A stretch of 64,000 nt of DNA, from the NCBI GenBank assembly GCA_025618425.1, contig CM046845.1, positions 34,250,277-34,314,276 of the forward strand, in the 5' to 3' direction. This stretch comes from Heliocidaris tuberculata. Taxonomy: Eukaryota; Echinodermata; Echinoidea; Camarodonta; Echinometridae. Below the pieces are notes generated by a model. That model was not told the origin of the DNA and ran no database searches. It was given only the letters and a program-made list of their open reading frames with translations. Positions 1-12,550 of this stretch are shown here, piece by piece. How positions within the stretch are numbered: the first letter of the stretch is position 1; every line of letters begins with the position of its first letter. The translations under genes were made by a program, and so were the position numbers.

Positions 1-2547
1 GAAAATACAGTGTATTGCGAGCTTTCTCGTTGGAGAAAAGGCAAAATCGGCAAAGAGTCATAGTGACATCAGAGCTGTCCTATGATTGTCTTGAAAATGA
101 TTTTGCCCTTATTCCAGGTATAAAGCTGATATATTGCACTAAAACCCTACAGTTGTATGTTTAGTATTCATATTATTGTTTAGAACCTAAATCAGGTAGA
201 TTTTATTGATTAAAATGACCATATTTAATGCTACTGCCATTTATTTCTGAAATCAGATCACAGTTAATGGTATAGTGTTCGGGGGGGGGGGGGGGGGGGG
301 CTTAAAGCAACTTCCTAGGAAGACAACATTTTGTTTATCACACTGCACTCTTCATAACTAACAAACCTGTTTACAAACACCTTCTTTAATTAAATTTACT
401 CTCTTATCACTTCACCATCCTTTCTAACTGTGATACTGTCCTATGTCTAGTGCTAAGAACATAATGAACGGGGAATAGTAGTGGAAATACAATAACAAAC
501 AAATTATGATTTCCTTATGAAGTTAACACTTGTGAAACATGTTCAGTGTTTTTTAGATATACATGTAATACATGTATCTAGTTTTCTTACTACTTTCATC
601 ATTCAAGAACTGCAAGCCCAGCCTGATCACAGTTACCAAGTCTGTTATTTAGCACCATTTCTTTCTCATGGAACGCAAAGGCTTACATATCCAGTAGTGA
701 CGTATGCTTTTAATTTCAAGGAGTGTCATAACGATGGGAAAGTCTAAGAAAATAAGGACTGTTAAGTCTTACAAATGATGACTGTTCAATCTGACTACAC
801 TTACCGTTCTCTCATCCATGTCAGAGATTCTTCTTAGTACAAGCAGAGTAGATCATCAGAACCTCAAGTTCAGGATTACTTTCTCTCTATCACTCAAAGC
901 TCTTAATCCTGCTCTTAATGCCAAAACTAACTCACATCTGAAGCATCACTAATCCTTACCAGGTCTTCAATGACTACTCCAGTAGGAAAGTTAACCACTT
1001 TAAATTAATGAGTCTTAATGAAAAGGGTCAGGGTGATGGTCATCACTGTAGGGAAGAAGGGGTGTGCTTCACTGCTTACTGTTAAACACTGATCCAATTA
1101 GAATAGACAAATTGAAAACCAGTTCACAAGTAATTGAACTAATGGTATAAGTAAATAGTCAACAGTTTGTTTTCACCGAGGTGAAGTACATGCAAGCATT
1201 TACATGATGGTTACAAAACAAGTCCTCTTGGTCTCATGCACCTGATTTGATAGTTATTACTTCTATTGTGAAGGTATTTTTCGCTTCAATAAAAATGAAA
1301 TTGCCTACTGTATAAGCACACAACCTTGCATACAAGCTTACATATTCTATGAGGTTACAGAATATTCATATTAGGTAGGTACAAACATATCTCATAACTA
1401 CATAAAGTTTTATGTTCTTTACTGGACAAAAAGAATTGTTTTTATAGTGTCCATGTAGGTCTTTCTGACATCACATTGCATAAACTCATTCAAAGGTAAT
1501 ATTTAGTAACTTTGGTTCTGAAGCGTAATATTGGGGTGACATATGAATCTTATCACATTAAGACTTGACCAACCACATCAGGAACCTAATGAATCATAAA
1601 CCAGGTCATGATATTACTCACTCTGGAGCTAAGGTTAGGCATCTGGTTACTTAGTGCCCAATGCCTGCAATAAGGTCACGCAAGCCTTGTATCATCAATG
1701 GCAGAAACACCCCTCTAGTAAGAAGGTGACATATCAACTACCTCCCTGTATACAGAAGATTGCGAGTTGTCAAGCAAGTTTCAAATAAAACAGAATCCAG
1801 CTTTGTTTCCAGGTTACCTTGGTATCTGACTCTGATGCATATTAGTCCATCTTTTGGAGAGGTCACACCTTTTATTTCAAACTTGCTAGCTAGAAGTAAG
1901 CGATTTTAAAATGCTGATTCTTACAATGCAATAGAACTGATATCATACAACATGCTAATTGTTGAAATGAATATTCATATATTGTCTACTTAGAGCCAAA
2001 AGGGCATTAAGTTAAGTCAGCTAACACCCTTCTCGTTCCAAGCAGATGAGAAGTATGCATTTGTTCAAATATGAATATTGAGTACCGGAATGTACCCAGG
2101 CATCTCTAGTCCGGGTATGTGTGCCATTGATAATTTGTCTTATTAGTTCTATTATGGTTAGTGTTTTTATCAGTCCATAGAGCGTGTACTGTCATACAAA
2201 CCTTATAATCAAGCTTGGTCTTGAGTAGTTGGTTATTTGTTGCCCTTGTGACCCTGGCTAGGACGGAGTTGTGACCAATCAGAAGATAGACATGATCTAT
2301 AGATCCTGGATGATGCTCCTGTAATGATCAAAGAATAGACAGTATATACTGTATGAATATAGAATACTGATTACATCTCCTATAGGTGAGGAAGGGGGAA
2401 AGGGAAGGGAGGGTGAGGTTGAGAACAAATCACAAAAGGTATTTCTGAACATTTTTGTGAGAGGATTATTTAAAATTCTCATAGGTGTAGGCATCTTTCT
2501 TCAAAGGCGGTCATAGAACATATCTAAGTTGACCTGTCTTTGACATG
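1..2547. other. AT-rich sequence, no gene seen
   Basis: This is probably intron of the PLEKHG4-like gene, since the gene continues leftwards. It contains a G20 homopolymer at 281-300 and one diverged copy of the AGCCAGAAGGGC palindrome at 1983-2047. A minus-strand segment near 800-880 ends in a good donor (gagaacg/gtaagtg) but all frames are interrupted or very short, so it is not called an exon. Confidence 0.5.
1983..2047. repeat. Short palindromic repeat, copy 1 (diverged)
   Basis: The left arm reads TGTCTACTTAGAGCCAAAAG and the right arm carries the reverse complement with mismatches (CACCCTTCTCGTTCCAAGCAG). It shares the GAGCCANAAGGGC(A/G)TTAA core with the copies at 12373, 36906, 40303 and 49444. 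This is the most diverged copy. Confidence 0.6.
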
Positions 2548-4055
2548 ACAGGCGTAGCCAGGATTTTTCAAGAGGGGGGGCCAAGGCGAGGGAGCGAAGC
2601 GACCGAGCGGGGGAGGGTGTGGGAGGGGGTATCCCCCTCCCACGGTAGGAAAATTTTTTAAAACCAGGTCATGAAAATGGCATTTTCTGCACCCTAAAAT
2701 TCTATTCTGGTGTAACCTACTTGAGAAGTGACAGATGAAATAGGATTTTTTTTTTCTCTACTCCGCTGGAATGAATTGTAGTGGAAGGATTACCACTCCT
2801 TGGGGCTCCAGAATTCCAAGCAATACGCAAAATTACATGTAGTTGGTGTGTATAAATAGCTGTACCAGTGTACATACGAAACGTTGAAACCCGTGTTTTC
2901 GGATAGGAAAATATACAGACTAACAACCAAAAACCCACACACAGACACACTGACTATTGACTAACATATGACTAAGAGGACGCCCTTTCTCATGGAGTGG
3001 AATTTATATCTCATCTCAAGCGGTAGTCTCATTTGAAAACACATGCAACATCTTTATTAGGTGTATGTAAAAGACTTTAGCAATTTATTTAGCTGCCTTG
3101 TTTAGCTCTTTATCTCATTTTCTCGGTTAGAGGTTGTTCATTAGTTGCCTAATTCGTATATACTACACGAATCCAGCTACGTACTCCTTCATTTAAGTAC
3201 TGAGGAATTATATAGTTTGATTAATTTTTGTAACCAAAATGAACATCAATGTGAGTATTTAGCACGGAAAAATATTAGAATTACATCGTGTAAAGAGTAT
3301 AGAGATCACAATTTGTAATAAAAACATATGGAAATAATGTAATTACACATAGAGAACGGGCTAAACAAAGTCTTCATACAACCAAGTCAAGCGCACATGA
3401 TTTGCCACATGTGAAGGCCGTTTTTGTCATTCAATTTAGTGATAATAGATTTGACTCAAAACTGTAAACATCAAAGCAGAAAGCATCTCGTCCGATGACT
3501 TACTAGTATATAAAATACGACTTGAACAAAGAATGAAATTGTATCTTTTTTGAACATTCCTCTATAAAATCGAACTCTACCTTGAAAAACAGTGTTTTGC
3601 TTCTCCTCGGATGAAGACCATAAAAATGATATAACGGTGACATTGTTTTCGTATAAAAGCAATGTTGGCTACCACAATGATAACTCTTAAACAAACTCAA
3701 GATTTACAAAACGAAGAAAATGGTTATTGCCTCCATCGGACATATACCCATTCACAAAGAGAGGTTTATATTCGGCAAGAATAACTGATACGCCTCTTCA
3801 TCATTCTGAGTACAATTTCTTTCAACTCTCGACAAACTAAAAGAAATATAAATGTTCTGTTACCAATCTACTTAGTCAATGTTGTTAACAAAGTTTCGGG
3901 GTTATGATTTGGAAAGGAACAGTTTTTGCTGGAAATGAAAGCAGTGTTTATTTTGTTTACTTTTTTGGTAATATTTCCATTTTATTTTTCCTTATTTCGA
4001 TTGTAAGGTAGGGGTAGGGTAAGTCCTAGTAAGACCAGCATGTGAAAAGGAAATT

Positions 4056-4104
<49 letters not shown>

Positions 4105-4161
4105 CTCCGATCAACAGGGGGGGCCATGGCCCCCTTGTGCCCCCCCCTGGCTACGCCTGTG
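2548..4161. mobile_element. Non-autonomous DNA transposon, 1.6 kb, with 9-bp target-site duplication
   Basis: The left end is ACAGGCGTAGCCAGG followed by a G-rich run; the right end is its reverse complement CCTGGCTACGCCTGT preceded by a C-rich run. Both ends are flanked by TTTGACATG (2539-2547 and 4162-4170), a 9-bp target-site duplication. One extra G lies at the right junction. The G-rich ends contain further self-complementary strings (CCCCTCCCAC, GGGGGCCATGGCCCCC). The interior has no transposase-like ORF and includes a T44 tract at 4058-4101. A 9-bp duplication fits Mutator-like elements best, with hAT (8 bp) next; the superfamily is not settled. Confidence 0.75.
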
Positions 4162-6037
4162 TTTGACATGAAAGGACTAACTTTAACACCATGAATCATA
4201 ACAGAATGAAATGGACATATCTTTGAGTTTTGGAAGTTAGGAGAGTTGATGATGATGACACACTTAACTAAGCGACAAAAATGAAAGCTACCACAGTGCT
4301 GGCTCCAGTCTTCTATGATAATGGCGACTCTCACTGGAGACAGACTATAAATATTTTCTAACAAACATCATGCTGTGAAATGTCTCAAGGATGGTGTCAA
4401 TTCTTAAAATCTCTCATGCTGCTTTAAATGGAGTCCAGCATGTGTTTCTTGGTTTAAACATTACAAATGCATCAATGAACAGCAAAGTACAACCTAATGT
4501 AACCAAAAGATTTAGTGTAATTGTTCTAATAATACAAGAACAAGTTTAAAAACTTTCTGTGACTTCCTGTCATCAATGTTGGAGGCTAACATTAGATTTG
4601 AGCTTTTAAGAATTGCTACTCCAGATATGCACAATAGAGTTTTAAGAAAATAATGGAAATATCAGATGCTTTTTCAAAATGAATGCTAAGGGATCTAATT
4701 CCTTTAACGAGCTTTAACTAAGACAACCCTGACAGAGATCGCATGATATAGATCAATGTACCTCCCATAGGTATAGAGAAAAGGATCTAGACAGGACCAA
4801 TTTACGTCATACTGAGTGATATCGATCACCAGCACGCACTCAGACACTTAGTGAACTGTTTTACATGAATGTCACATGAGCATTCTTAGTCTCCTAAAAT
4901 GTAATGAAATTTCAAGAAGCACTTCAATCCTCAACTATATTTAGATATAGTAGTATATCACATTAACTACCACAGATGTTAATATGGTAAGAATAAGATT
5001 AGAAAATAGATAATTTAAAAACATCCTCCTCAAATATAAACTATGGATAATTCAAGTAAGTTTAAAAATTAAAGTAACTATATACAAAAATAGAGTTTGC
5101 TTCATAATCTAAAGACCGTGTTAGAAGTATAGAACTATTATTATTGTAATCACCAGACCAGATTATAAGACAACCAACAAAAAAAAATATGCTGCATTTA
5201 AAAAAAAAAAACCCTCCTCTTCTTTCAAGTAATTTCAACCATGATGATCAAGCATATCTTATCAATAGTTAGCACACATGCAAGATTCAAAGCTGAGCTG
5301 TAAAGTGATGGATCTGAAAGAAACGAGGGTTGATCTACCTGGAAGGCCTCTAAACCATTCCAACATTCCTTCTTCTTAATCTCCATCTAATCACCCTTCT
5401 AAACACTGTATTAAACAGGATCACATCTGCAACCTGCTAACTACCGGCTATGATCACTACTGACTACATTATTACTGTATGACACATCTTTGTGATCTAG
5501 TGTTGAAGGATTGTTGAAGACTAATTCTAATCTCTATACCCTCATCATGGATATAGCTTCATTCAACAGCTCAAGAAAAAGTACAAGGGTCAATAAAAAA
5601 ATACATGAGACTGCTATTTATAGTGTGTGGGCCTATAAACTGCTATGAATTTGTAAAAGAAAATTAAATCTATATACCCAGGTATTTAGTGATTTATAGA
5701 TCTTGTAAGGAAAATTCTTGTTATTCTTGTTTTCCTCAGGTTTTGGCTTACACTGGAGCACTTCCTGATTAAATTTTACAAATAAAAGATACATGTTGGG
5801 ATCATATCCTTCCCAATGAGGCAGACATATATTACATAATACCAAAATTTTAGAATTACTTTACATGTCATTTTATTTTCACAAGCAGCATGCAAACATA
5901 TTTCCACACTTACACTGTAAATAACTTAAACTAATTGATTTAATTACCTGTACAAATCACATTAATCACAAACTATTAAAGGAATCACTCATTAATCTCA
6001 CACAAAAGATGAAGTGAATAAAAACCAGATAACTTAC
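4162..6037. other. Intronic AT-rich sequence, no feature
   Basis: Probably intron after exon 6. It has A-rich tracts near 5179-5211. A minus-strand open stretch at 5845-5633 lacks family similarity and convincing splice sites. Nothing else is recognised. Confidence 0.5.
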
Positions 6038-6137
6038 ATGAAGGAGCTGCAGCGCTTCGGTAACTCTCTCAACATCTGACTTGGGAGCTGTCCTGGCATC
6101 CACTGCTACACTCAAACCTCTCCAACGCACTTCCTCC
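6038..6137 (-). CDS. PLEKHG4: PLEKHG4-like exon 6: SEC14-like domain, continued (last exon in window)
   Basis: The exon has 100 nt, phase 2 in and 0 out, with acceptor accctag and donor CTTCAT/gtaagt. Joined directly to exon 5 it reads SIPREEVRWRGLSVAVDAR followed by APKSDVERVTEALQLLH. This reproduces the SEC14-domain pattern 'CIPxEEVxxRGxTVxVDxR' known from Trio-like proteins, which argues that no obligatory exon lies between exons 5 and 6. The domain is incomplete: its second half and everything C-terminal must be encoded left of the window or in an exon I could not find between 1 and 6037. Confidence 0.87.
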
Positions 6138-7157
6138 CTAGGGTATGTCAAGAGAGAGGAGAAGAAACAATGCCGGATGTTAGGGGTGGGACTATGGGAG
6201 GAGTAACTAAGGGAAATGTGTTAACAGTTTGATTGCCCCTAAGGGAATTGAGGTAAGCCAATGTTATTTCACCAAAAAGAGATTAAGAGGGATGATTACA
6301 AGGATTTCACATTATGTTTCACACTCTCTTGAATAAAAAATACCATAATTAGATATGTTTTTGACCTTTTTACAAGTGCCATATCCTTGTCACTTAGAAT
6401 GTATAAGGGTAATTTCTGAATCAATTTTCAATTTTCTAAGAAAGTTTGCTGTTCAGGTGTAAGATACAGCACTAAAATTCTTTTCTATTTTGATACAAAA
6501 ATGATGTTTTTTCCCTACAAAGGTGAAATATCAATGTAGTATATTTATATTTTTATTCAAGGCAGTCCTGGAATGAAAACAAAAGGAGTATGTCCTATCT
6601 CTATCAGTAAGATTAATATCTATGGCCCAGATGTGATGTATTGATATAGGCCAGATATAACATGATAATTGCATTGTCCAATTGTTTCAAGCTATATTTG
6701 ATGTTGGCCCTAAGCGCATGCCAAGCATCTATACAGACTGCTAAATATTGTCTTAGAAGCTTTGCCAGGTAATAAGACTTACAAACTTGTCCCAGATACA
6801 AAATTGTTATGACATATAATGACAATATTTACAATTGAATTACTATGTTTAAACTTTCATTCTTTAAATTTATACTGACTAAAATATGCTACAACTGTTA
6901 ATGTACAGGGTTCAAATGTTTATTTCTTTTTTTTAATTCAAATGTATATCAAATTCAACACCTAAATGTGCCTTTGTCACTGTAACATTGACATCACATA
7001 TGGACACTTCAAATGTTTTAACGATTTAAGGCAATTTAATAAATACATGGATTTGCATTAAAATCCATACATAATGGCTACATCCCGATATGAAAACACA
7101 ATACTAATCCAATGTATTTGATCAGCAGTACATGCATATATTCCAGAATGATTTTAC

Positions 7158-7252
7158 CTGTCCCTGTCTACTCTGACACCAATTAGATGAAGATACTTCT
7201 CCCATCCTAAAACCTCCACAAAACTTGGAACATATGGAATACAAGACAACAT
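7158..7252 (-). CDS. Possible alternative first exon or cassette in intron 5
   Basis: The frame is open from an in-frame TAG upstream through an ATG at 7252 to a donor (GACAG/gtaaaa), leaving in phase 2. It is therefore compatible with exon 6. It would encode MLSCIPYVPSFVEVLG followed by WEKYLHLIGVRVDRD. As an internal exon using the acceptor gttttag/GATGGG (49 nt) it would shift the frame and create a stop in exon 6, so it would be a poison exon. Used as a first exon it keeps the frame but removes the first half of the SEC14-like domain. The match of exon 5 directly to exon 6 shows it is not part of the main transcript. It may be chance. Confidence 0.22.
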
Positions 7253-8035
7253 GATATAATCCTCATAAAACTTCTAACATTGATGTAAGTCTTCAATGAG
7301 CCACTTCAATGACAAATAACAATCAAATATGAAATCATAGATGAGATGTGAAGAGACAACTATCAACACTCAAACCTGTTCAAAAATGTTTACTCAAAGG
7401 GAACATATATACAGGTAGTCGCTAGTGCAGGTTGACTAATAAAAACAGCAATATAGAGGCAGAAGGTGGTCTCAATAAACAAGTGGTCACTATCGGCAGG
7501 TTCGCCTGATGAAAACAGCTTGACAGAAACAGAAGTCTTCTGATTCTGGTGGTTTCTATGGCAAGCTCCACATACGATACTTGGCCAAAATCTCCTTTCA
7601 TTCAATGAAACATTAGAACAGAAACACAGCCACTGCCAGCCGAAAACAGCGAATCAGGGTAGGTATCAATTCAAATATTCATAAGCATGTATTTATGGAA
7701 GTTGCCGCAATTGTGATGTCTACAAAATTACTTCAATTCCACAATTCCAGAGATTAAAATCCATAGGTTGAGGAGAACTCTTACATACTGAGACACAGAC
7801 AGTCTGAATATGACTTCACACGAAACACTGTTATCTCCAAAATTAGCACACATTTATGAATGTTCAGGTCCTCATGTGACTAGCGCTATGAGCGAGGTAG
7901 AAAGATGCTGCCTGCAACGGGAAGCTCGGGATATGAGGGCGCAATATGATGATGGCATATTAACGGGCATAGAGTCAGTGGTTGAAGAAGGTGGGGAAAC
8001 ATGGATAGGGTGAGTAAGAGTGGAACAGCAGGTAA

Positions 8036-8286
8036 CAAAGAGAGAGAGAGAGAGAGAGAGAGAGTGAGCAAGTGTCAGACAGTGCTACCATAAGGGTAGA
8101 AAGACAGACAGAGAGGGATAGAAAGGGAAATATGGAAAAATGCAAACACAAAAAATAGAGAGAAAAAAGGAGCTGTATCTTGAAAGAGGAAGAAGAGAAA
8201 GTAGAAAGAAGAGGAGAAATCAGAGAGAAAGAGGAAGGGAGAGGGAGAGAGAGAGAGAGAGAGAGAGAGATGAGGGAAGGAGAGAT
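8036..8286. repeat. Polypurine tract with two (GA)n microsatellites
   Basis: (AG)n at about 8039-8064 and (GA)n at about 8242-8270 are joined by sequence that is almost entirely A and G on the plus strand over some 250 bp. The predicted proteins here (lysine/arginine/glutamate-rich on plus, serine/leucine-rich on minus) are by-products of the repeat. Confidence 0.85.
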
Positions 8287-11200
8287 GGGAATCACTTCAT
8301 AAGAAATATAATGAAAATTGAAAAGAAAGTATGTGTCATTTCATTTTATACATTTTCTTTTTTGTAGAAATGATTTTCAAAAGGAATTCATTATAGATCA
8401 CTCAAAGATAATACAACGATACACACGCTTTCAACAACCATACAAAAGAGGATTCAGGATGTTAAATGATGATGTCATTACATGTATTTTATAAACACTA
8501 AGATTAATACTAGAATGAGTTGTTAAATGTAAATATGATAAAATAAAGGAGGCTCAAAGTTCCGACCCTAGTAGCCCTACTGAACTTGATATTAGACCTC
8601 CCTCAGAGTGTTAATCCAACCCCAAATCAGTCCCAACCCCCTGGGCTTACTCCACTGACTCTTACAGGTTGCCGACATCAAATACAGAAGACCGACTTGC
8701 TCACTAAATTGGCAATAATCACAGGCCAATTACCTGATTAGTCCGACACACTGTTCGTAATCATGCAGTCATGCTTTGTTTCAATGGACTGGCCTGGGCA
8801 GGCTTAAACCAGTACAGGATATGAAAAATGGACCAGTATAATCTAATTGTCTGTTCAATTTCTCCCACAGTGCAAGATAAGGACCCTAATAATGACTTGT
8901 ATCAATACTTAGCTTCTTCCTTTCCGTATTCTCATCCATCTATTCATCATCCATTCAATGAATATTACGTTCTGTGAAGATTAGTAACAAAACAGTTAAG
9001 GCTTAACATAGTGAAGAAGATCAATGATTATGAGAGGAAATGAAAGTAAGAAGTCCTTTTACATCTCAAGGATAACTTGTGGAAGTATCCTTAAATCTGG
9101 TTTAATGAAGGTTTTGAACTGTAAGATTCTGAGAAATGTTGAATGCTCTAGATAGAATTATATCTTTCGACAATAGTTCTTTGAAATAATTCTAATTTGA
9201 CAACCTGTTTTCAGAAAAGTTTTTAAATACACGATTACCAGCACATATCTTCTCAGAATGCATCCGCCCTAGTGACCCAAGCTTTCTACGAATGACATGC
9301 TGCAACCCTCAGTCTTTTTCTATACTTTAATCTTGCAAATTACAGAATGACAACATTAAATATTCTCAATTGCCATTGTTCAGGAAAAAGGAACATATAG
9401 GCTACATCATGGTTATATCCCTCTTTCTCAGAAAGAATTCAGCCTGTACCCACTGTCATCACTTTCCTCCCATCACACCTTCTATGAGAGCAACATCATA
9501 TGACATGACCTCACATTGTTCTGGATTTGGATGATGTTACCAGTTACTCTTCATCCTTCACAGTATAGACGAGGAGAAGCTCCTTCGTATAGGAATTCAC
9601 TACCCTCATTCATTGTAATAGGAAGAGTTTCACTACTGCACCTGTTGTCTCCAGGGGGTCAATGTAAACCAACATTAAAAATATAATCTGAGATCTAATA
9701 AATCAAACTTTGATATCAGATCCTATATCATCATAACTATAATCAGAAAGAGTTATAAATCATAAGATGTAAGGTCGGATATTATAACCCTTCACTATAT
9801 AAAAAAGATATATATCTTAGACAAGCGCTTCTTATCTTACAAACTGAAAACAAAACTCTTTTCTTCTCTTTTTTTTTTTATGGTAAGTGAAAAAAAATAG
9901 AAATTTAAAGCAACTGTGTAACCAATATAAGTTTCTAATGATATTTGCACTGTTATTCCTGCTCTCACTAGACATTCTGAGGAAATCTTAAATTAATGAA
10001 TCTACCAATTACCTTTTTTTTTACAGAATCAATCTATATATTAAACAGGAAACTTGCAGTCTTCATTTGCAGTCTTCATGAAATTGAAAACAGGATCATA
10101 AACTGTAAATTCATAATCACGGGACAATATTTGTATTAACATAAACAATGAAAAATGCAACATATTTGAAAACTTGCCTCACAAAATTTGGTTTATGATG
10201 TATAAATTTGTCAATTTTGTGGCACTGTAGGGGTTAATATACAATCCTCCCCCTCAATCAGAAGTAAAGGAAATCATTTATAAAAGAGATGGTCCTGACC
10301 TATGAAATATGAGATGACAATCTTTGAGGAAAGGATGAAATAAACAGGAAGTATCATCTGAATCTTGTTCTAGATTATACTGATTTTGTCCTTATTTTCT
10401 AGGGGCTCTAAGGGGGCTTGAAAAAGAAGAAGCCTGTTAGACCATGTTACTCCTAGATTCATATCATGAAAAGTGATAAATAGTCCTTCTGGTAAAGTGT
10501 TGCAATTTATACATCTTATTACCCTTAGTTCACATCTCCACTGAGTCATATTCTTGAAATACAACTCTTTTTTTACATATTACAAATTCTGTGACTTTGA
10601 GCTACAAAACAATATATCATTGTCCAAAAAAAATTGAGGTTTTTATTCCACGATAGAATAGAAATGTGTAATGGAGCTTTCCTGTTCTCTACATAGTCAT
10701 CATTATAATATTGATAATGTTGGGGGGGGGGGGGTTAATATGGCCTAACACCTAATCCATCAAAACTTTTTGTAATGGTTTAAAACATTCAATGTGATGA
10801 TATACGTATGAATTCTTCCATTACTGGCATTGTTCCATGTCATATACATGAAGAGCTATTTTCAAATACACACAAAAAAAGATTTAACCCTGGCTAATAT
10901 CATAATTCTTTCATAGAATACTATTGTGTTATGACCCTTCTCCAAAGTCCAGGTTTGATATAGTCCAAATCTTGATCTTCTCTTGAACAATGATTCAAGT
11001 TAATTGAAAACAGACAGTTTCCTATTATTTAAGGGATATTCATTATATGAGCAATGGGCTTATTGTTCTGGAAGCAATCCAACATTACTTATAGAGAGAT
11101 CATCATATTTACATTGTTAGTCCATTTTACATGTATTACATTATATATAAATTGTTTGGCCTATTTTTTTTCTCAATTTCTACATGCTGTCTTTTTTATG

Positions 11201-11711
11201 TCCTCCTAACAGATTACTGTGATACAGTATTTAATGGCATTACTATTGATTATGTATGTTTCATATGACCTCCACTAAGCTAAAAATCTAAATAGCCATT
11301 CATGTATTTGTAGGTAGAAATTCAAGATATTATGTCCAAGAAAAAAAATTAGAAATTAACCTTGTCTCAACAAGAAAGGGCAATCTGAGGCTGCCCCTTG
11401 GCCACTCAATCTCAGTAAAAATGCACAAGTAGTATCAGGGAGGCTACAACATCCTCCTCTAGAAAACAAACTGTCCAAGACTCCTTTAGGCATGCTTTGT
11501 AAACTCTAACTAACTGGCAAGGTCTGCTTAGGGGGGCTGGTCTTGGAGGGGAACTCTGTACCTCCTTTGTGTGAAGCAGCATCCTAGAAGCTCATCTGGT
11601 ATATATAACTCATATAGAAAATAGGGAAGCCATGAAAATGAATCATACCTTGATTTAAGAAGTTAGCCAGAAGCTTGACAAAATCACTTTGACATACATC
11701 ACAATTCCACC

Positions 11712-11782
11712 AGAGTTCGACAAGAGTTGGACCAAAGTTAGACCAGAGTTAGACCAAAGTTAGATTAGAGTTAGATCAGATG
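11712..11782. repeat. Imperfect 12-13-bp tandem repeat beside exon 5 donor
   Basis: Four to six copies of a unit near AGTTAGACCAGA (variants GAGTTGGACCAA, AGTTAGATTAG) lie in tandem. On the gene strand the unit is pyrimidine-rich (TCTGGTCTAACT) and starts about 14 bp downstream of the exon 5 splice donor. Confidence 0.75.
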
Positions 11783-11796
11783 TGACTGCTTCTTAC

Positions 11797-11920
11797 CTTG
11801 GTATTGAGTAGACATAGGCTAGGAGTTTGACAATATCATCCAGACTAATATCAGGATTAGACCAGACATGATTGTTGGCTTGAATCTCCAGAACTGCTCT
11901 GCCACCTTGGTCTCTTGAAC
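11797..11920 (-). CDS. PLEKHG4: PLEKHG4-like exon 5: SEC14-like (CRAL-TRIO) domain, first part
   Basis: The exon has 124 nt, entering in phase 1 and leaving in phase 2. It encodes SRDQGGRAVLEIQANNHVW and then SLDDIVKLLAYVYSIPR. The G(S/T)RDxxGR motif, a hydrophobic strand, and a helix ending in a YxxSIP turn are the recognised start of the SEC14-like domain in Trio, Kalirin, Dbl/Dbs and PLEKHG4 proteins. In that family the domain binds phosphoinositides or acts as an autoinhibitory module for the DH-PH unit. The donor is CCAAG/gtaaga. An imperfect 12-13-bp tandem repeat begins about 14 bp into the following intron. Confidence 0.9.
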
Positions 11921-12550
11921 CTACAAAAAATTATGGCAAACATGAAATACACTTGCAAAGTTTACTTCAGAAAATTACTTGGCATTCATGCATTCTCATG
12001 CCTGCTAATAATACATTGGCTTGTATTCTACTGATTCTGTAAAGCCAAACACGAGGACTAAAGTCATATTAAACGAAAGAAAAACTTAGAGTAGACTTGA
12101 CCTCCATCTAAATTCCTTTGTTAAACCTGACTTTAGACTGAGCTTACACCCAAGGTCAGGCTTCAATTTCAGGAGAGTATGGCCCATTGGCTTTATTTTG
12201 TCTCATTGGCATTTCATTTCAATGTTCTATTTACAATTATATCCTGCACTTGTTACGATGATAAGCGCCTACTAAACGATCATACAAGTTTTACTATTCA
12301 TGGCATATTTTCTCAAAATGGTGGATAGCTGGATCAACAAATTTGCAACAACAAAGGGAATGACTTACATGTTGTCTGTTGAGAGCCAGAAGGGTGTAAA
12401 AGCAGTGTTAAAGTATATGAGTTTATGCCTCCTCTGGCTCTCAATACTTCTCACCTACAGATTCCCCCTTCATGTTTCTTTTTTTTTTTTTTTTTTTTTA
12501 CTTCATGTCATTATTTTCTTTAAGAGAAAATAAACTATAGGATATCCTAC
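11921..12550 (-). other. Intron 4 of the PLEKHG4-like gene, with palindrome copy 2
   Basis: A 630-bp GT-AG intron, the shortest seen here. It contains a T21 tract at 12479-12499 and a copy of the short palindrome at 12373-12447, about 100 bp downstream of the exon 4 donor. The plus-strand ORF at 12300-12533 runs across the repeat and T-tract and is not a gene. Confidence 0.75.
12373..12447. repeat. Short palindromic repeat, copy 2
   Basis: The left arm is TGTCTGTTGAGAGCCAGAAG and the right arm CTCTGGCTCTCAATAC. It has the same architecture as copies at 36906, 40303 and 49444, with a longer partly degenerate loop. Confidence 0.7.

Larger units (their letters stand above)
6138..11796 (-). other. 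Intron 5 of the PLEKHG4-like gene
   Basis: A 5.66-kb GT-AG intron between exons 5 and 6. It holds the possible alternative exon at 7158-7252, a polypurine microsatellite block at 8036-8286, a G13 run at 10722-10734 and the 12-bp tandem repeat next to the exon 5 donor. No other coding sequence is seen on either strand. Confidence 0.7.

Noticed and set aside
800..880. Minus-strand donor gtaagtg with short open stretch
   Set aside because: Only about 17 codons are open before stops in every frame; no acceptor fits.
4026..4364. 112-residue minus-strand ORF with a lysine run
   Set aside because: The lysines are the T44 tract at 4058-4101 and the frame crosses the right end of the DNA transposon.
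5633..5845. Minus-strand frame left of exon 6, tested as the next PLEKHG4-like exon
   Set aside because: It does not resemble the second half of a SEC14-like domain, and no acceptor in phase 0 was seen.
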